64,000 bases of DNA from Caenimonas soli (GCF_013155545.1 NZ_JABJVV010000001.1:558001-622000); one strand, 5' to 3'; positions 1 to 7,772 are shown, counted from the first letter of the stretch. Notes: a model not told the origin generated them from the letters alone. Numbers and translations are program-made.

Positions 1-97
1 CGCGGATGAACTGATGATCACCTCACAGATGTTCGATCACGCCGCCCGCTTGCGCTCCTACGAAATCGCGTCCCAGGTGCGCCTGCAACTGGCGTAA
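1..97 (+). CDS. LLM class flavin-dependent oxidoreductase, C-terminal end (partial)
   Basis: Only the last 31 codons are present, read in the frame beginning at base 2 and ending in TAA at 95-97. The tail contains the pattern DELM followed by DHAARLRSYE, which resembles the C-terminus of bacterial luciferase-like (LLM) flavin monooxygenases of the MsnO8 type. These enzymes oxidise a small substrate using reduced FMN and oxygen, but the substrate cannot be told from this piece. The 5' part lies outside the window. A convergent hypothetical gene ends 33 bases downstream. Confidence 0.55.
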   Translation, partial: ADELMITSQMFDHAARLRSYEIASQVRLQLA

Positions 98-130
98 CGC
101 CTTCTTCAAGGCGAACCTCGGATCGCCCGG

Positions 131-433
131 CTAGACGCGAATTTCGTACATGGCGTCGCCCATGTAGCGATGGGTCCCGAAAGCCGCCGCCACCGCGGCG
201 GTTTCCGCGGCCTGCCACTGCTCGAAGATCGCCCGCTCGGCGTCGGTGAGCGCGTCAAGGTCGGGGGTTTCACCGTAGCTTGCCACGATGCGCAAGTACG
301 CGGTGTACACGGGCGCCACCAGGCTGGCATCGCCCAGCGTGTCCTCCAGCGCCGCGCGAAAACGTTGTTCAGCCTCTCGCCGCTGAGCATCGGAGACGTC
401 GTCGGCATCGTAGAGAACGAGGGAATAGGTCAT
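131..433 (-). CDS. Hypothetical protein, 100 aa
   Basis: I do not recognise this family. The protein is acidic, soluble and mostly helical in appearance, beginning MTYSLVLYDADD and ending YEIRV, with no signal peptide or membrane segment. An ATG seven codons upstream (454) is possible, but the ATG at 433 has an AGGAT ribosome-binding site at good distance and leaves room for the divergent exonuclease gene, which starts at 460. The 26-base gap between the two starts means their promoters must overlap the genes. Confidence 0.6.
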   Translation of the reverse strand: MTYSLVLYDADDVSDAQRREAEQRFRAALEDTLGDASLVAPVYTAYLRIVASYGETPDLDALTDAERAIFEQWQAAETAAVAAAFGTHRYMGDAMYEIRV

Positions 434-459
434 TGGGTTATCCTGCGCTGCCAATTCTC

Positions 460-1056
460 ATGCATAGCCGCCACCCCACGCCCGACAAAGCCGAGATAGC
501 CCTGCTGGAGCCATTCGACCGGCTGGGGCTGGACCAGATCCAGCTCGTGGCGACACCGGCGCAGGCTCAACAGGCCTCCCGCGAACTGGCTGCGGCCCCG
601 GTGTGGGGCTTCGATACCGAATCCAAACCCACATTCGTCAAGGACCAGCTGTCCGAAGGGCCGCACATCGTGCAATTGGCGACTCTGCACAAGGCCTGGG
701 TGTTCCAGCTGCACGACCTGGAGTGCCGCGCCATGGTGGCGCAACTGCTGGCGCTTCCGGGTGTCGTCAAGGCGGGCTTCGGACTGGGCGACGACCGCAA
801 GCGGATCGTGAGCAAACTGGGGGTCGAGCCGGTGGACGTGCTGGAGCTCAACACGGTCTTTCGGGACCGCGGGTACCGCAAGGACATGGGCGTCAAGGGG
901 GCCGTGGCCGTCCTGTTCAACCAGCGTTTCATCAAGTCGCGCAAGGCGACCACCTCGAACTGGGCCAACCCGCGGCTGTCCGAGGCACAGCTGATCTACG
1001 CGGCCAACGACGCTTACGCCGCTGTCCGCGTATTTCACGCGCTTGGACTGGGCTGA
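460..1056 (+). CDS. 3'-5' exonuclease, DEDDy (RNase D-like) family
   Basis: A 198-residue protein with the three exonuclease motifs of the DnaQ-like superfamily: Exo I as D52-x-E54, Exo II around G-L-G-D111-D112, and Exo III as Y180-x3-D184. The Y-x3-D form places it in the DEDDy branch with RNase D and Werner-type exonucleases, which use two metal ions to remove 3' nucleotides. There is no HRDC domain, so it is a stand-alone exonuclease domain shorter than full RNase D (about 370 aa). The ATG at 460 was chosen because the upstream in-frame stretch overlaps the divergent gene. Its 3' end overlaps the convergent NYN gene by 22 bases. Confidence 0.8.
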   Translation: MHSRHPTPDKAEIALLEPFDRLGLDQIQLVATPAQAQQASRELAAAPVWGFDTESKPTFVKDQLSEGPHIVQLATLHKAWVFQLHDLECRAMVAQLLALPGVVKAGFGLGDDRKRIVSKLGVEPVDVLELNTVFRDRGYRKDMGVKGAVAVLFNQRFIKSRKATTSNWANPRLSEAQLIYAANDAYAAVRVFHALGLG

Positions 1057-1583
1057 GCCTTAGCTTCGGCGGGCGACGCGCCGGACAGGCTCTCGTAGTA
1101 GCGAAACTCATGGCAGCTCTTGGCCCAGTGCCGGTTGGTCGACTTGCGCGCCGCGACGCCTACGAGTGTCAGGCCGGCCGCCCTGATCTTCTGCGACAGC
1201 GGCGTGAAATCGCTGTCGCCTCCGACCACGATCACGGTCCGGATGTGACCGAAGCGGGCCATGTCTTCGGCCGCATCCAGGCACAACCGGATGTCGGCGC
1301 CGTTCTTGGACGAGCCGCCCGGCGGAAAAAGCTGCACCAGATCCACGGCGTTCTGCATCAGCGCATCGCGGTAGCGGCCGAAATACTGCCAGTTGCAATA
1401 GGCCCGGTTGATGGCGATCGGGCCGTACGACAGCGCCAGATCGACGATGGCCTGCACGTCCACCAGCGGCTCCTGGACCTTGAAACGGTTGTCGGGCTTG
1501 CCGCCGTAGGCGCCCTCGCCCTGCAAGTCCTCGTACAGGCTGGCGTGAAGGTTCTCGAAATCCCAATACAAGGCAACGGACAT
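1035..1583 (-). CDS. NYN domain-containing protein (LabA-like, PIN-fold)
   Basis: A 182-residue protein beginning MSVALYWDFENLHAS and carrying the acidic residues of NYN domains: D-x-E-N near the start, a K-N-G-A-D-I segment in the middle and a G-G-D-S-D-F motif around residue 120. NYN proteins are predicted metal-dependent RNases of the PIN-like fold; LabA and human MARF1 belong here. It starts 3 bases after the stop of the aldo/keto reductase and probably shares its transcript. The low-complexity tail rich in Ala, Ser and Pro overlaps the convergent exonuclease gene. Confidence 0.8.
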   Translation of the reverse strand: MSVALYWDFENLHASLYEDLQGEGAYGGKPDNRFKVQEPLVDVQAIVDLALSYGPIAINRAYCNWQYFGRYRDALMQNAVDLVQLFPPGGSSKNGADIRLCLDAAEDMARFGHIRTVIVVGGDSDFTPLSQKIRAAGLTLVGVAARKSTNRHWAKSCHEFRYYESLSGASPAEAKAQPSPSA

Positions 1584-1586
1584 CGT

Positions 1587-2591
1587 CTAGCCCCTCACCC
1601 GCGGATGCAGCGGATAGCCCGGATCGGTATACCCCGGCGTCGATGGATGGCCGGGCGCAACGAAGGAATCGACCAGTGCCTCGTCCTCGCGGGTCACCGC
1701 GTATTCGAGCGCGGGCAGATAGTCCTGCCATTGCTTGAGTGTCCTGGGTCCGGCGATCACCGAACTGACGGCGCGGTTGGCCAGCACCCAGGCCGTGGCG
1801 AACTGCGCCAGGGTGATGCCCTTTGCTTCCGCATGCGCCTTCAGCTTCTGGGCGATTTGCAGCGATTCCTCGCGGAACTCGGTTTCGGCGATGCGCTTGT
1901 CGCCGCGCGCCGCACGCGTGCCCTCGGCCGGCGGTTGGCCCGGCGGGTACTTGCCCGTCAGCACGCCCCGCGCGATCGGGCTGTAGGGCGTGACGCCGAT
2001 GCCGAAGTGTTCGCAGGCAGGCAATATCTCGACCTCCGGCATGCGATTGAGCAAGTTGTAATAGGGCTGGCAGACCACGGGACCCGGCATGCCCAGCTGG
2101 CCGGCCACTCGCACGATCTCGGCGATGCGCCAGCCGCGGAAGTTGGACACACCCCAGTAGCGGATCTTGCCAGCGCGCAACATGGCATCGAACGCCCGCA
2201 GCGGCTCTTCCAGGTCCATGCCGTTGTTGTCGCGGTGCATGTAGAGGATGTCGACGTGATCGGTCTGCAGGCGCTGCAGGCTGGCGTCCACCTCGCGCAG
2301 CATCCAGCTGCGCGAGAAGTGCCCTTCGTTCGGGCGATCCGACATCTTGTTGCCCAGCTTGGTGGCCAGCACCCAGTCGTGACGCTGGTCCTTGATCAGC
2401 TCGCCGACCATGCGCTCGGAGCCACCCTTGCTGTACACGTCGGCCGTGTCGATGTAGTTCACGCCGTTGGCGCGCGCATCGGCCACGATGGACTGGGCTT
2501 CTTCGCGGCCGGTCTGGTCGCCGAACATCATGGTGCCCAGGCAGAGGGCGGACACTTGCAGGTTGCTTTTGCCGAGCTGGCGGTATTGCAT
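1587..2591 (-). CDS. Aldo/keto reductase
   Basis: A 334-residue cytosolic NADPH-dependent oxidoreductase. The AKR catalytic tetrad is visible as D48, Y53, K78 and H119, in the contexts IDTADVY, LATKLG and YMHRD. The C-terminal part has the S-x-V-I-A-G segment that binds the cofactor phosphate. The start is fixed by an AAGGAG site 5 bases before the ATG at 2591. It resembles the YghZ/Gpr-type (AKR14-like) reductases acting on aldehydes such as methylglyoxal, but the substrate is not determinable. The NYN gene follows directly, and the helicase gene diverges 48 bases away. Confidence 0.85.
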   Translation of the reverse strand: MQYRQLGKSNLQVSALCLGTMMFGDQTGREEAQSIVADARANGVNYIDTADVYSKGGSERMVGELIKDQRHDWVLATKLGNKMSDRPNEGHFSRSWMLREVDASLQRLQTDHVDILYMHRDNNGMDLEEPLRAFDAMLRAGKIRYWGVSNFRGWRIAEIVRVAGQLGMPGPVVCQPYYNLLNRMPEVEILPACEHFGIGVTPYSPIARGVLTGKYPPGQPPAEGTRAARGDKRIAETEFREESLQIAQKLKAHAEAKGITLAQFATAWVLANRAVSSVIAGPRTLKQWQDYLPALEYAVTREDEALVDSFVAPGHPSTPGYTDPGYPLHPRVRG

Positions 2592-2639
2592 GGCATCTCC
2601 TTCGGGCCCACAGCTTAAACTGCTGCGAAACTTCCCATC

Positions 2640-3896
2640 ATGCCCTTCTCCTTTCTCGGCCTTTCCCCCGCGCTCGTGCGCGCCGCCGGCGAACTCGGTT
2701 TCGCCGCGCCCACACCCATCCAATCCGAAGCCATCCCCGCAGCGCTGCGCGGCGCGGATCTCTTGGGCTGCGCCCAGACCGGCTCGGGCAAGACGGCCGC
2801 CTTCGCCCTGCCCCTGCTGCAGCGCCTGGAGCAAGGGCCGCAGCACACGCCAAGACGCACGCGAGCGCTGGTCCTCGTGCCAACGCGCGAGCTGGCGGCC
2901 CAGGTGGGCGAAGTCATTCGCAGCCTGGCCCAGCATCTGCCGCAGCGGCCCAAGGTGGCCGTGGTGTTCGGCGGCGTTTCCATCAATCCACAGATGATGG
3001 GCTTGCGTGGCGGTGCCGACGTCGTGGTGGCAACGCCCGGCCGCCTGCTCGACCTGGTGCAGCACAACGCGCTCAAGCTCGCCGCGGTGGAAGTGCTGGT
3101 TCTCGACGAAGCCGACCGGTTGCTGGACCTGGGCTTTGCCGAGGAACTGGATCGCGTGCTGTGGCTGCTGCCGCCCAAACGCCAGAACCTGTTCTTTTCG
3201 GCAACTTTTCCACCGGCCGTTCAGGTGCTGGCTGAAACGCTGCTGCGCGACCCGGTTCGTGTGGACGTGCCCTCCACGCCCGCGAACGAACCGTCCATCC
3301 TCCAGCGCGTGATCCAGGTCGACGAGAAGCGGCGCACCGAGCTGCTGCGCCACCTCATCAAGGAGCAGAGTTGGGAGCGGGCGCTGGTGTTCGTCGCCAC
3401 CAAGTACGCCGCCGAGCACGTGGCCTGGAAGCTGTACAAGAACGGCATCTTCGCCACGCCCTTCCATGGCGACCTGAGCCAGGGCGCCCGCAAGCAGGTG
3501 CTGTCGGAATTCAAGAGCGGCCAGTGGGACGTGCTGGTCACGACCGACCTGGCATCGCGCGGCATCGACATTGTGCAGCTGCCAGTGGTGGTCAACTACG
3601 ACTTGCCCCGTTCCGCGGTGGATTACCTGCACCGCATCGGCCGCACCGGCCGCGCCGGTGAAAGCGGTCTAGCCGTGAGTTTTGTCAGCGCCGACACCGA
3701 AGCCCACTTCCGCCTGATCGAGAAGCGCCAGCACCTGAGCCTGCCGCGCGAGCAGATCGAAGGCTACGAGCCGGTCGATGCGGAAGCGGCGGCAAGCGCG
3801 GCCGCCGCGCCGGGCACCGGCGGCATCAAGGGCAAGCGCCCCAGCAAGAAGGACAAGCTGCGCGCCGCAGCGGCGAATTTGTCATCCCGGGCTTGA
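2640..3896 (+). CDS. rhlE: DEAD-box ATP-dependent RNA helicase, RhlE-like
   Basis: A 418-residue helicase with all core motifs: Q motif after PTPIQ, Walker A AQTGSGKT at 45-52, PTRELA at 81-86, GG at 111-112, TPGR at 132-135, DEAD at 156-159, SAT at 187-189, and the C-lobe motifs ASRGID and HRIGRTGRAG. It unwinds short RNA duplexes using ATP, in ribosome assembly or RNA decay. A short basic, Lys/Ala-rich tail follows the core, as in RhlE proteins. The exact subfamily (RhlE rather than SrmB or DbpA) is inferred from the spacing and tail. Confidence 0.88.
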   Translation: MPFSFLGLSPALVRAAGELGFAAPTPIQSEAIPAALRGADLLGCAQTGSGKTAAFALPLLQRLEQGPQHTPRRTRALVLVPTRELAAQVGEVIRSLAQHLPQRPKVAVVFGGVSINPQMMGLRGGADVVVATPGRLLDLVQHNALKLAAVEVLVLDEADRLLDLGFAEELDRVLWLLPPKRQNLFFSATFPPAVQVLAETLLRDPVRVDVPSTPANEPSILQRVIQVDEKRRTELLRHLIKEQSWERALVFVATKYAAEHVAWKLYKNGIFATPFHGDLSQGARKQVLSEFKSGQWDVLVTTDLASRGIDIVQLPVVVNYDLPRSAVDYLHRIGRTGRAGESGLAVSFVSADTEAHFRLIEKRQHLSLPREQIEGYEPVDAEAAASAAAAPGTGGIKGKRPSKKDKLRAAAANLSSRA

Positions 3897-4007
3897 CCCA
3901 CTACTGTCCGGAGATTTCAGAGCGCTCGCAATTGCTCGTGGATGAGAGCTTGACCCGGGACCTATGGTCGCGAGCGGTTCGCTGCTTTGTGACGCGCGGT
4001 CAGCCCG

Positions 4008-4032
4008 TTCCGCGCCTTTTCAAGGCGCGGAA
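4008..4032. repeat. Hairpin, 11-bp perfect stem with 3-base loop
   Basis: TTCCGCGCCTT at 4008-4018 pairs exactly with AAGGCGCGGAA at 4022-4032 around a TTC loop. It lies downstream of the helicase gene and could help end its transcript, but no T-run follows on the plus strand, so it is not a standard intrinsic terminator. Confidence 0.7.
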
Positions 4033-4044
4033 GCGGCGACGTGT

Positions 4045-4268
4045 GCAAGGCTGTGCGCCGGTCGGCTGCGGCGCGCAATCGGGACCAGTCGAGATGCGGA
4101 GGTCGAGTTTGCGGCCGTTTGCGCGCGATCAGCGCGCGGACGTCTCCGGAGCGCGGGGACAGGCCACGATTAGTCCGAAGGCCGCAAACTCGACCTCCGC
4201 ATCGTTTCGGCGCTCCCAGCGCCGAACGGCTGGTCCGCGCGCCGCAGCCGACCGGCGCACAGCCTTGC
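4045..4268. repeat. 224-bp imperfect palindrome with 32-bp and 24-bp perfect arms
   Basis: The outer arms at 4045-4076 and 4237-4268 are perfect reverse complements over 32 bases. Inner arms at 4093-4116 and 4180-4203 match perfectly over 24 bases. The intervening sequence (CCAG / CTGG parts) is partly complementary. On either strand this can fold into one long stem. No transposase gene is present. It could be a non-autonomous mobile element or a palindromic intergenic repeat. Confidence 0.8.
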
Positions 4269-4296
4269 CGCGAGGTGTTGGCGCGCAACAGGGTGG

Positions 4297-4340
4297 ATTG
4301 CGGACCGGGCCTGCCCCGGACTTGATGCGGGGTCCGCAAT
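4297..4340. repeat. Inverted repeat ATTGCGGACC / GGTCCGCAAT
   Basis: Ten-base perfect arms at 4297-4306 and 4331-4340 surround a GC-rich centre that can itself pair (CCTGCCCCGG / GCGGGG). It abuts the 3' end of the DUF6172 gene. The sequence type resembles short intergenic palindromic repeats that are common in proteobacteria; copy number in this genome is unknown. Confidence 0.6.
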
Positions 4341-4349
4341 GACAGCTTT

Positions 4350-4658
4350 TCATGCCGCCTCCGCCTCGCCCTCAGGCCGGGCCTTGCGGTGGCCGGGCTT
4401 GGCCAGGATCTCCACGTAAAACTGATCGCCACCGGCCTTGGCCACTTCGTCGATCAGGCCTGTGAGGTTGCCCAGGTGCGTGACCTGGGCGGTGTCGGCG
4501 GCAACGCCGAACTTGCAATCGAAATCCCAGTAGTCGGCACCGGCGGGCACGTCGCGCCCGCGCTCGCGCCTGATGTACTTGCGGATCTCGTGCTTCACGG
4601 CTTCGAGCACGCGGTCGCGATTCTTGCCTTCGATGTTGAGCTGGAATGTCTTTTTCAT
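4350..4658 (-). CDS. DUF6172 family protein
   Basis: A 102-residue basic protein beginning MKKTFQLNIEGKN with a conserved-looking helix EAVKHEIRKYIRRERGR followed by YWDFDCKFG. This pattern matches my recollection of the DUF6172 family of small cytosolic proteins of unknown role. An upstream in-frame ATG would add 22 residues of arginine-rich sequence unlike the rest, so the ATG at 4658 was preferred. It is the last gene of a three-gene minus-strand run after the FAH-family and molybdopterin-like genes. Confidence 0.7.
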   Translation of the reverse strand: MKKTFQLNIEGKNRDRVLEAVKHEIRKYIRRERGRDVPAGADYWDFDCKFGVAADTAQVTHLGNLTGLIDEVAKAGGDQFYVEILAKPGHRKARPEGEAEAA

Positions 4659-4684
4659 GCGCGATGGTACCGCGCGCCTTGGCG

Positions 4685-5266
4685 CTAGGCTTGCACGTCG
4701 ATGTGGTACAGCGCCCAGGGGCACAGCGCGAACCGCTGGTCGACCGGTTTGGTCGCCATGTCGGGGAAACGATCGGCATCGTATACCGCCCAGAGGGGCC
4801 CCAGCCCGCCTAGCGACATCGGCTTTCCGTCCAGGAAAGTCGCGACGATGAAGCGGTACTTCTGAACGTCCGCAATACTGATCGATGGCGAATAACCGTC
4901 CACTGCTCGCATCGCCAGCTTGCTAGCGTTCGGCGCGACGCGAGCCGCCTTCAGCACGGTGGCGAGCAGCGGTCCGCGCAAAGTGTGCGGCTTGTTGTCG
5001 TACTCCAACGTGGGTCTGATGGTGACCGAGGGCATCGCCGCTAGCGCGGGGAAGTCAAAGGAGCAGGCTTTGTCGAAGTTGACCTTCTGCTTGGCCATCA
5101 TCTGATCCAGCACCGGGTCGAACGGGCCGCGGTTGGTCTTGCCGATGGCTCCGCTGAGCGTCAGCAAGGCGGGCGTTTGTCCTCTGCCCAGGCTGATGCC
5201 CTGGGCCAGTGATGGCACGGCCGCTGATCCCAGGACGCTGGCCGCCAGAAAATCGCGTTTGTTCAT
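4685..5266 (-). CDS. Exported molybdopterin-oxidoreductase-like domain protein
   Basis: A 193-residue protein starting MNKRDFLAASVLGSAAVPSLAQG, which looks like an export signal; the KR pair and FLAAS could act as a weak Tat motif. The mature part has the sequence style of the oxidoreductase molybdopterin-binding fold, with TLSGAIG, IRPTLEYD, LRAVDGYSP and a W-A-V-Y-D segment near the end. The usual cofactor-ligating Cys is not obvious, so it may bind no molybdenum. It lies between the FAH-family gene (gap 35 bases) and DUF6172. The assignment rests on general pattern only. Confidence 0.55.
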   Translation of the reverse strand: MNKRDFLAASVLGSAAVPSLAQGISLGRGQTPALLTLSGAIGKTNRGPFDPVLDQMMAKQKVNFDKACSFDFPALAAMPSVTIRPTLEYDNKPHTLRGPLLATVLKAARVAPNASKLAMRAVDGYSPSISIADVQKYRFIVATFLDGKPMSLGGLGPLWAVYDADRFPDMATKPVDQRFALCPWALYHIDVQA

Positions 5267-5301
5267 AGTCCTGCTCGTCAAGGAGCCAATGGTGGATGCC
5301 T

Positions 5302-6087
5302 TCAGGTGAAGGATATCTCCAGCCTGGAAAGCGGCGCGTCGAAATGCGCCACCCAGCGCTCCCCCGACCCCACGGGCCAAGCATCGGTCCACGTACCCGT
5401 CGTCACCACGTCGCCGGGCTGTACATCGGGCGCGCCCGGAAACTCGCGCAACGTCTTCAGGAAATGTTGCAGCGCATGCAAGGGCCCCTCCAGCACGTTG
5501 GCACCCACGCCCTGGTCCACCTCCTCACGGCCATGATGCAGGGTGACGCGGGCTGCCGCAAATTTTTGCTCGAATTCGATTGCGTTGCTGGCAACCGCGG
5601 CGACAGGCAGGCGCGCGCCCACCAACAGGTGGGCGTGCAGGCCACCATCGGCCACCGTGTCCGCGGCAACGAACTTCCAGCCCGGTTGGTGCGATTGCAC
5701 GATCTCGAACCCTGGCGCCACCCATTCCACGCACGACAGCAGTTGGTCCATCGAGGCCCGGGCCGGTGGCGTGCTGGCGAAGCCGAAAACCGCTTCGGCC
5801 TCCAACCGCGGCTGGCAGGTTCTCGCCAGCGACACCTCGCCCCGCCCTTCGCAAAAAGTCAGCGTGGTGTCCCACACCGTTCCCCAGATGGGTGCGAACA
5901 CGTTGTAGCGAGGCCAGATGCCGCGGTTGGTGAAGCCCACCTTGTACCCGCGCGGCTGTTCGCCCCGTGCGATGCGCATCTGGCGCACCGTCAGCGCGCG
6001 TTCATAGGCAAGCGGCAAATCCAGGCCGCAACCCGCCGTCCAGTAAGAGGCCTGGTCGTAGTGGTCGAGCAATTCCTGCGCGGTCAT
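5302..6087 (-). CDS. Fumarylacetoacetate hydrolase / 2-keto-4-pentenoate hydratase family protein
   Basis: A 261-residue protein with the layout of the hydratase branch of the FAH superfamily: an N-terminal helical part, then YKVGFTN, a metal-binding acidic segment LEAEAVFGF, VEWVAPGFEIV, a DTVADGG stretch and a C-terminal GDVVTTGTWTDAWPV. Members hydrate or decarboxylate 2-oxo acids from ring-cleavage pathways using a divalent metal held by Glu/Asp residues. No other ring-cleavage gene is near, so the substrate is open. It starts 61 bases from the divergent aldo/keto reductase gene. Confidence 0.75.
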   Translation of the reverse strand: MTAQELLDHYDQASYWTAGCGLDLPLAYERALTVRQMRIARGEQPRGYKVGFTNRGIWPRYNVFAPIWGTVWDTTLTFCEGRGEVSLARTCQPRLEAEAVFGFASTPPARASMDQLLSCVEWVAPGFEIVQSHQPGWKFVAADTVADGGLHAHLLVGARLPVAAVASNAIEFEQKFAAARVTLHHGREEVDQGVGANVLEGPLHALQHFLKTLREFPGAPDVQPGDVVTTGTWTDAWPVGSGERWVAHFDAPLSRLEISFT

Positions 6088-6148
6088 GCCTACAGCTTAG
6101 CGCAGCTGACCTTGCTTGCGCGTCACGAGGCGTTTATCGTCGTGCCTC

Positions 6149-6970
6149 ATGCACACACGTCCCATCCCTTCCACGGGTGCAATGCTGCCCGTCATCGGCT
6201 GCGGCACCTGGCTCGGCTTCGACGTCGGCTCCAAGCCGCTGGAGCTGCCCCAGCGCGGCGAAGTCCTGGCCGCGCTGTTCGAAACCGGCGGCAGCGTGGT
6301 GGACACCTCGCCCATGTACGGTTCGGCCGAGCAGGTCGTGGGCAATCTCTTGCTAGCCAATAGCCAGCGCGACAAGGCCTTCCTCGCCACGAAGGTCTGG
6401 ACCACGGGCAAGCAGGCCGGCATCCAGCAGATGGAGCGCTCCATGGCGCTGCTGCGCAGCGGCCACATCGACCTGATGCAGGTGCACAACCTGGAGGATT
6501 GGCGAATCCACCTGCCGACGCTGCATGCGTTGAAAGCCGAAGGGCGCATCTCGTACCTCGGCGTGACGCACTACACCGAGGCCGCGCACCCCGAGCTGGA
6601 AAAGGTGATGCGTGCCGAGCCGTTGGACTTCGTGCAGTTCAATTACTCGATCGCCAGCCGAAATGCCGAGCAGCGCCTGCTACCGCTGGCGGCGGAGCGC
6701 GGCATGGCCGTGCTGGTCAACTTGCCATTCGGCGGGGGCAAGGTGCTGCGCCCGTTGCGGGAAAAGCCATTGCCGGGCTGGGCTGCTGAAATCGGCTGCA
6801 CCAGCTGGAACCAGGTACTGTTGAAATTCGTCCTGTCGCAGCCTGCCGTCACCTGCGTCATTCCTGGCACCTCCAGCCCCAGCCATATGCGGGACAATAC
6901 GCAGGCTGGCAGCGGCGAGTTGCCAGGACCGGACTTCTGGAAAGCAAGGATGAGAGATCTCGAACCCTGA
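6149..6970 (+). CDS. Aldo/keto reductase (second)
   Basis: A 273-residue AKR with tetrad residues D52, Y57, K82 and H113 in the contexts VVDTSPMY, LATKVW and QVHNLED. The N-terminal STGAMLPVIGCGT is typical. It is shorter than the AKR at 1587-2591 and not closely similar to it. The ATG at 6149 was preferred to one 11 codons upstream because the sequence from MHTRPIPSTG matches the family start. Its TGA overlaps the ATG of the next small gene (ATGA), so the two are translationally coupled. Confidence 0.8.
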   Translation: MHTRPIPSTGAMLPVIGCGTWLGFDVGSKPLELPQRGEVLAALFETGGSVVDTSPMYGSAEQVVGNLLLANSQRDKAFLATKVWTTGKQAGIQQMERSMALLRSGHIDLMQVHNLEDWRIHLPTLHALKAEGRISYLGVTHYTEAAHPELEKVMRAEPLDFVQFNYSIASRNAEQRLLPLAAERGMAVLVNLPFGGGKVLRPLREKPLPGWAAEIGCTSWNQVLLKFVLSQPAVTCVIPGTSSPSHMRDNTQAGSGELPGPDFWKARMRDLEP

Positions 6971-7203
6971 TGGCTAAGGCAAAAGCAAACGATTGGGCGC
7001 CGAAGGTGCTCGCGCTGCTCAAAGGCGGCAATGCGCCGGCGGCCATCGCCCAGATCAAGGTCGCGCCTAGCGTGAAAGACCTCAAGCAGCTCGGCGACGC
7101 CGTGGCGGCCGCCGGACTTGTTGGGCGCTGGCGCGACGTCGATGCGGCTATCGAAGACAACATCGCCGCGCTGTCCGCCCCGCGGTTGCACCGGTCGCCA
7201 TAA
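6970..7203 (+). CDS. Small hypothetical protein, 77 aa
   Basis: I do not recognise this protein. It is basic and helical (KVLALLKGGNAPAAIAQIKVAPSVKDLKQL), with no signal or membrane segment, and looks like a small helical binding domain. The coupling to the upstream aldo/keto reductase through an ATGA overlap argues that it is a real gene made together with it. After its stop comes a 349-base non-coding gap with a long palindrome. Confidence 0.6.
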   Translation: MAKAKANDWAPKVLALLKGGNAPAAIAQIKVAPSVKDLKQLGDAVAAAGLVGRWRDVDAAIEDNIAALSAPRLHRSP

Positions 7204-7224
7204 GAGCGATCGATCATCCTCGCG

Positions 7225-7456
7225 TCGCGGCAGGCGGTACCCGGCGAGGGCTCATACTGTGGCGGTCGGCGCTTTCTGCGCCGACTCCGCTGCGAGCCTC
7301 GGCCTGGGGTCGGCGTCGCGGAACTCACTGCGCGCCCTAAGGCCGCTGCGTTCAAACAGCCGCGACGAGTCAGTTACGAAGCGCTGCGCGCCCGCCCCCA
7401 GGCCGAGCCTCGCAGCCGCCACAGAAATCGCCCCCGCCGGGTACCGCCTGCCGCGA
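7225..7456. repeat. 232-bp imperfect palindrome
   Basis: Perfect 22-base outer arms at 7225-7246 and 7435-7456, then CTGTGGCGG (from 7257) against CCGCCACAG (near 7416), then 18-base inner arms at 7292-7309 and 7396-7413 with one mismatch. Size and build are like the element at 4045-4268, but the primary sequence is not clearly the same. Like that one it sits between convergent 3' ends. Confidence 0.75.
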
Positions 7457-7502
7457 GCCAAGGTGGTGGGCGTGCGGTGCGACGAATACCAACCACCTCT
7501 CT

Positions 7503-7530
7503 GCAAAGGCCTGCCCGGACACGCCTTTGC
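7503..7530. repeat. Inverted repeat GCAAAGGC / GCCTTTGC
   Basis: Eight-base perfect arms with a 12-base loop, just beyond the 3' end of the DUF3820 gene. It might serve as a weak bidirectional transcription stop for the converging genes; no T-run is attached. Confidence 0.45.
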
Positions 7531-7552
7531 CGCGTGAACCTGCGGCAGGGCC

Positions 7553-7765
7553 TTAGCGCTTTCGCAGCGGAGCGAGCAACGAGCTCAAGCCGTTGTGGTC
7601 GATCTCGTGCATCAGCGCCAAGAGGCGGCCGAGTTCGCCTGAAGGGAAGCCTTCACGCGCGAACCAGTTCAGGTAGTTGCCCGGCAGGTCCGCCAGCAGG
7701 CGGCCCTTGTACTTGCCGTAGGGCATTTCGCGGGTGACCAGCAGTTCCAGCGATTTCGCGTCCAT
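7553..7765 (-). CDS. DUF3820 family protein
   Basis: A 70-residue protein with the DUF3820 signature: MPYGKYKG near residue 14, LADLPGNYLNWFAREGFP in the middle, then GELGRLLALMHEIDHNGL. Function is not established; related domains occur beside exonuclease domains, and the family is called a putative quorum-sensing-regulated factor in some annotations. It starts 7 bases after the sui1-like gene and is probably co-transcribed with it. Confidence 0.8.
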   Translation of the reverse strand: MDAKSLELLVTREMPYGKYKGRLLADLPGNYLNWFAREGFPSGELGRLLALMHEIDHNGLSSLLAPLRKR

Positions 7766-7772
7766 GGATTGC

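Larger units (their letters stand above)
3897..4349. other. Non-coding gap built of palindromic repeats
   Basis: No convincing gene lies in these 453 bases. Open frames exist on both strands but only mirror the inverted repeats. The region begins with GTCATCCCGGGCTTGACCC, followed about 50 bases later by a related TTGACCCGGGAC. It then holds an 11-bp-stem hairpin, a 224-bp imperfect palindrome and a third inverted repeat, listed separately. The helicase and DUF6172 genes converge on it, so it is a 3'-end region. Confidence 0.7.
7204..7552. other. Non-coding gap with long palindrome
   Basis: A gap between two convergent genes. It contains the palindrome at 7225-7456 and a smaller inverted repeat GCAAAGGC (7503-7510) / GCCTTTGC (7523-7530). 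Reading frames across it follow the symmetry of the repeat and have no family likeness. It has no recognisable promoter. Confidence 0.7.

Noticed and set aside
603-2618. 671-codon open frame on the plus strand
   Set aside because: It runs antisense to the NYN and aldo/keto reductase genes and through the exonuclease gene in another frame; its protein is Arg/Gly/His-rich with no domain, typical of a GC-rich shadow.
2592-3632. Extension of the aldo/keto reductase to 681 codons
   Set aside because: The extra part is antisense to the helicase, and the ATG at 2591 has a strong ribosome-binding site.
3893-4432. Open frames on both strands across the gap after the helicase
   Set aside because: They exist because the sequence is palindromic; the proteins are Arg/Cys/Ala-rich with no family likeness.
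7118-7537. 139-codon open frame in the second palindromic gap
   Set aside because: It starts within the 77-residue gene in another frame and follows the inverted repeat; no domain or ribosome-binding site.
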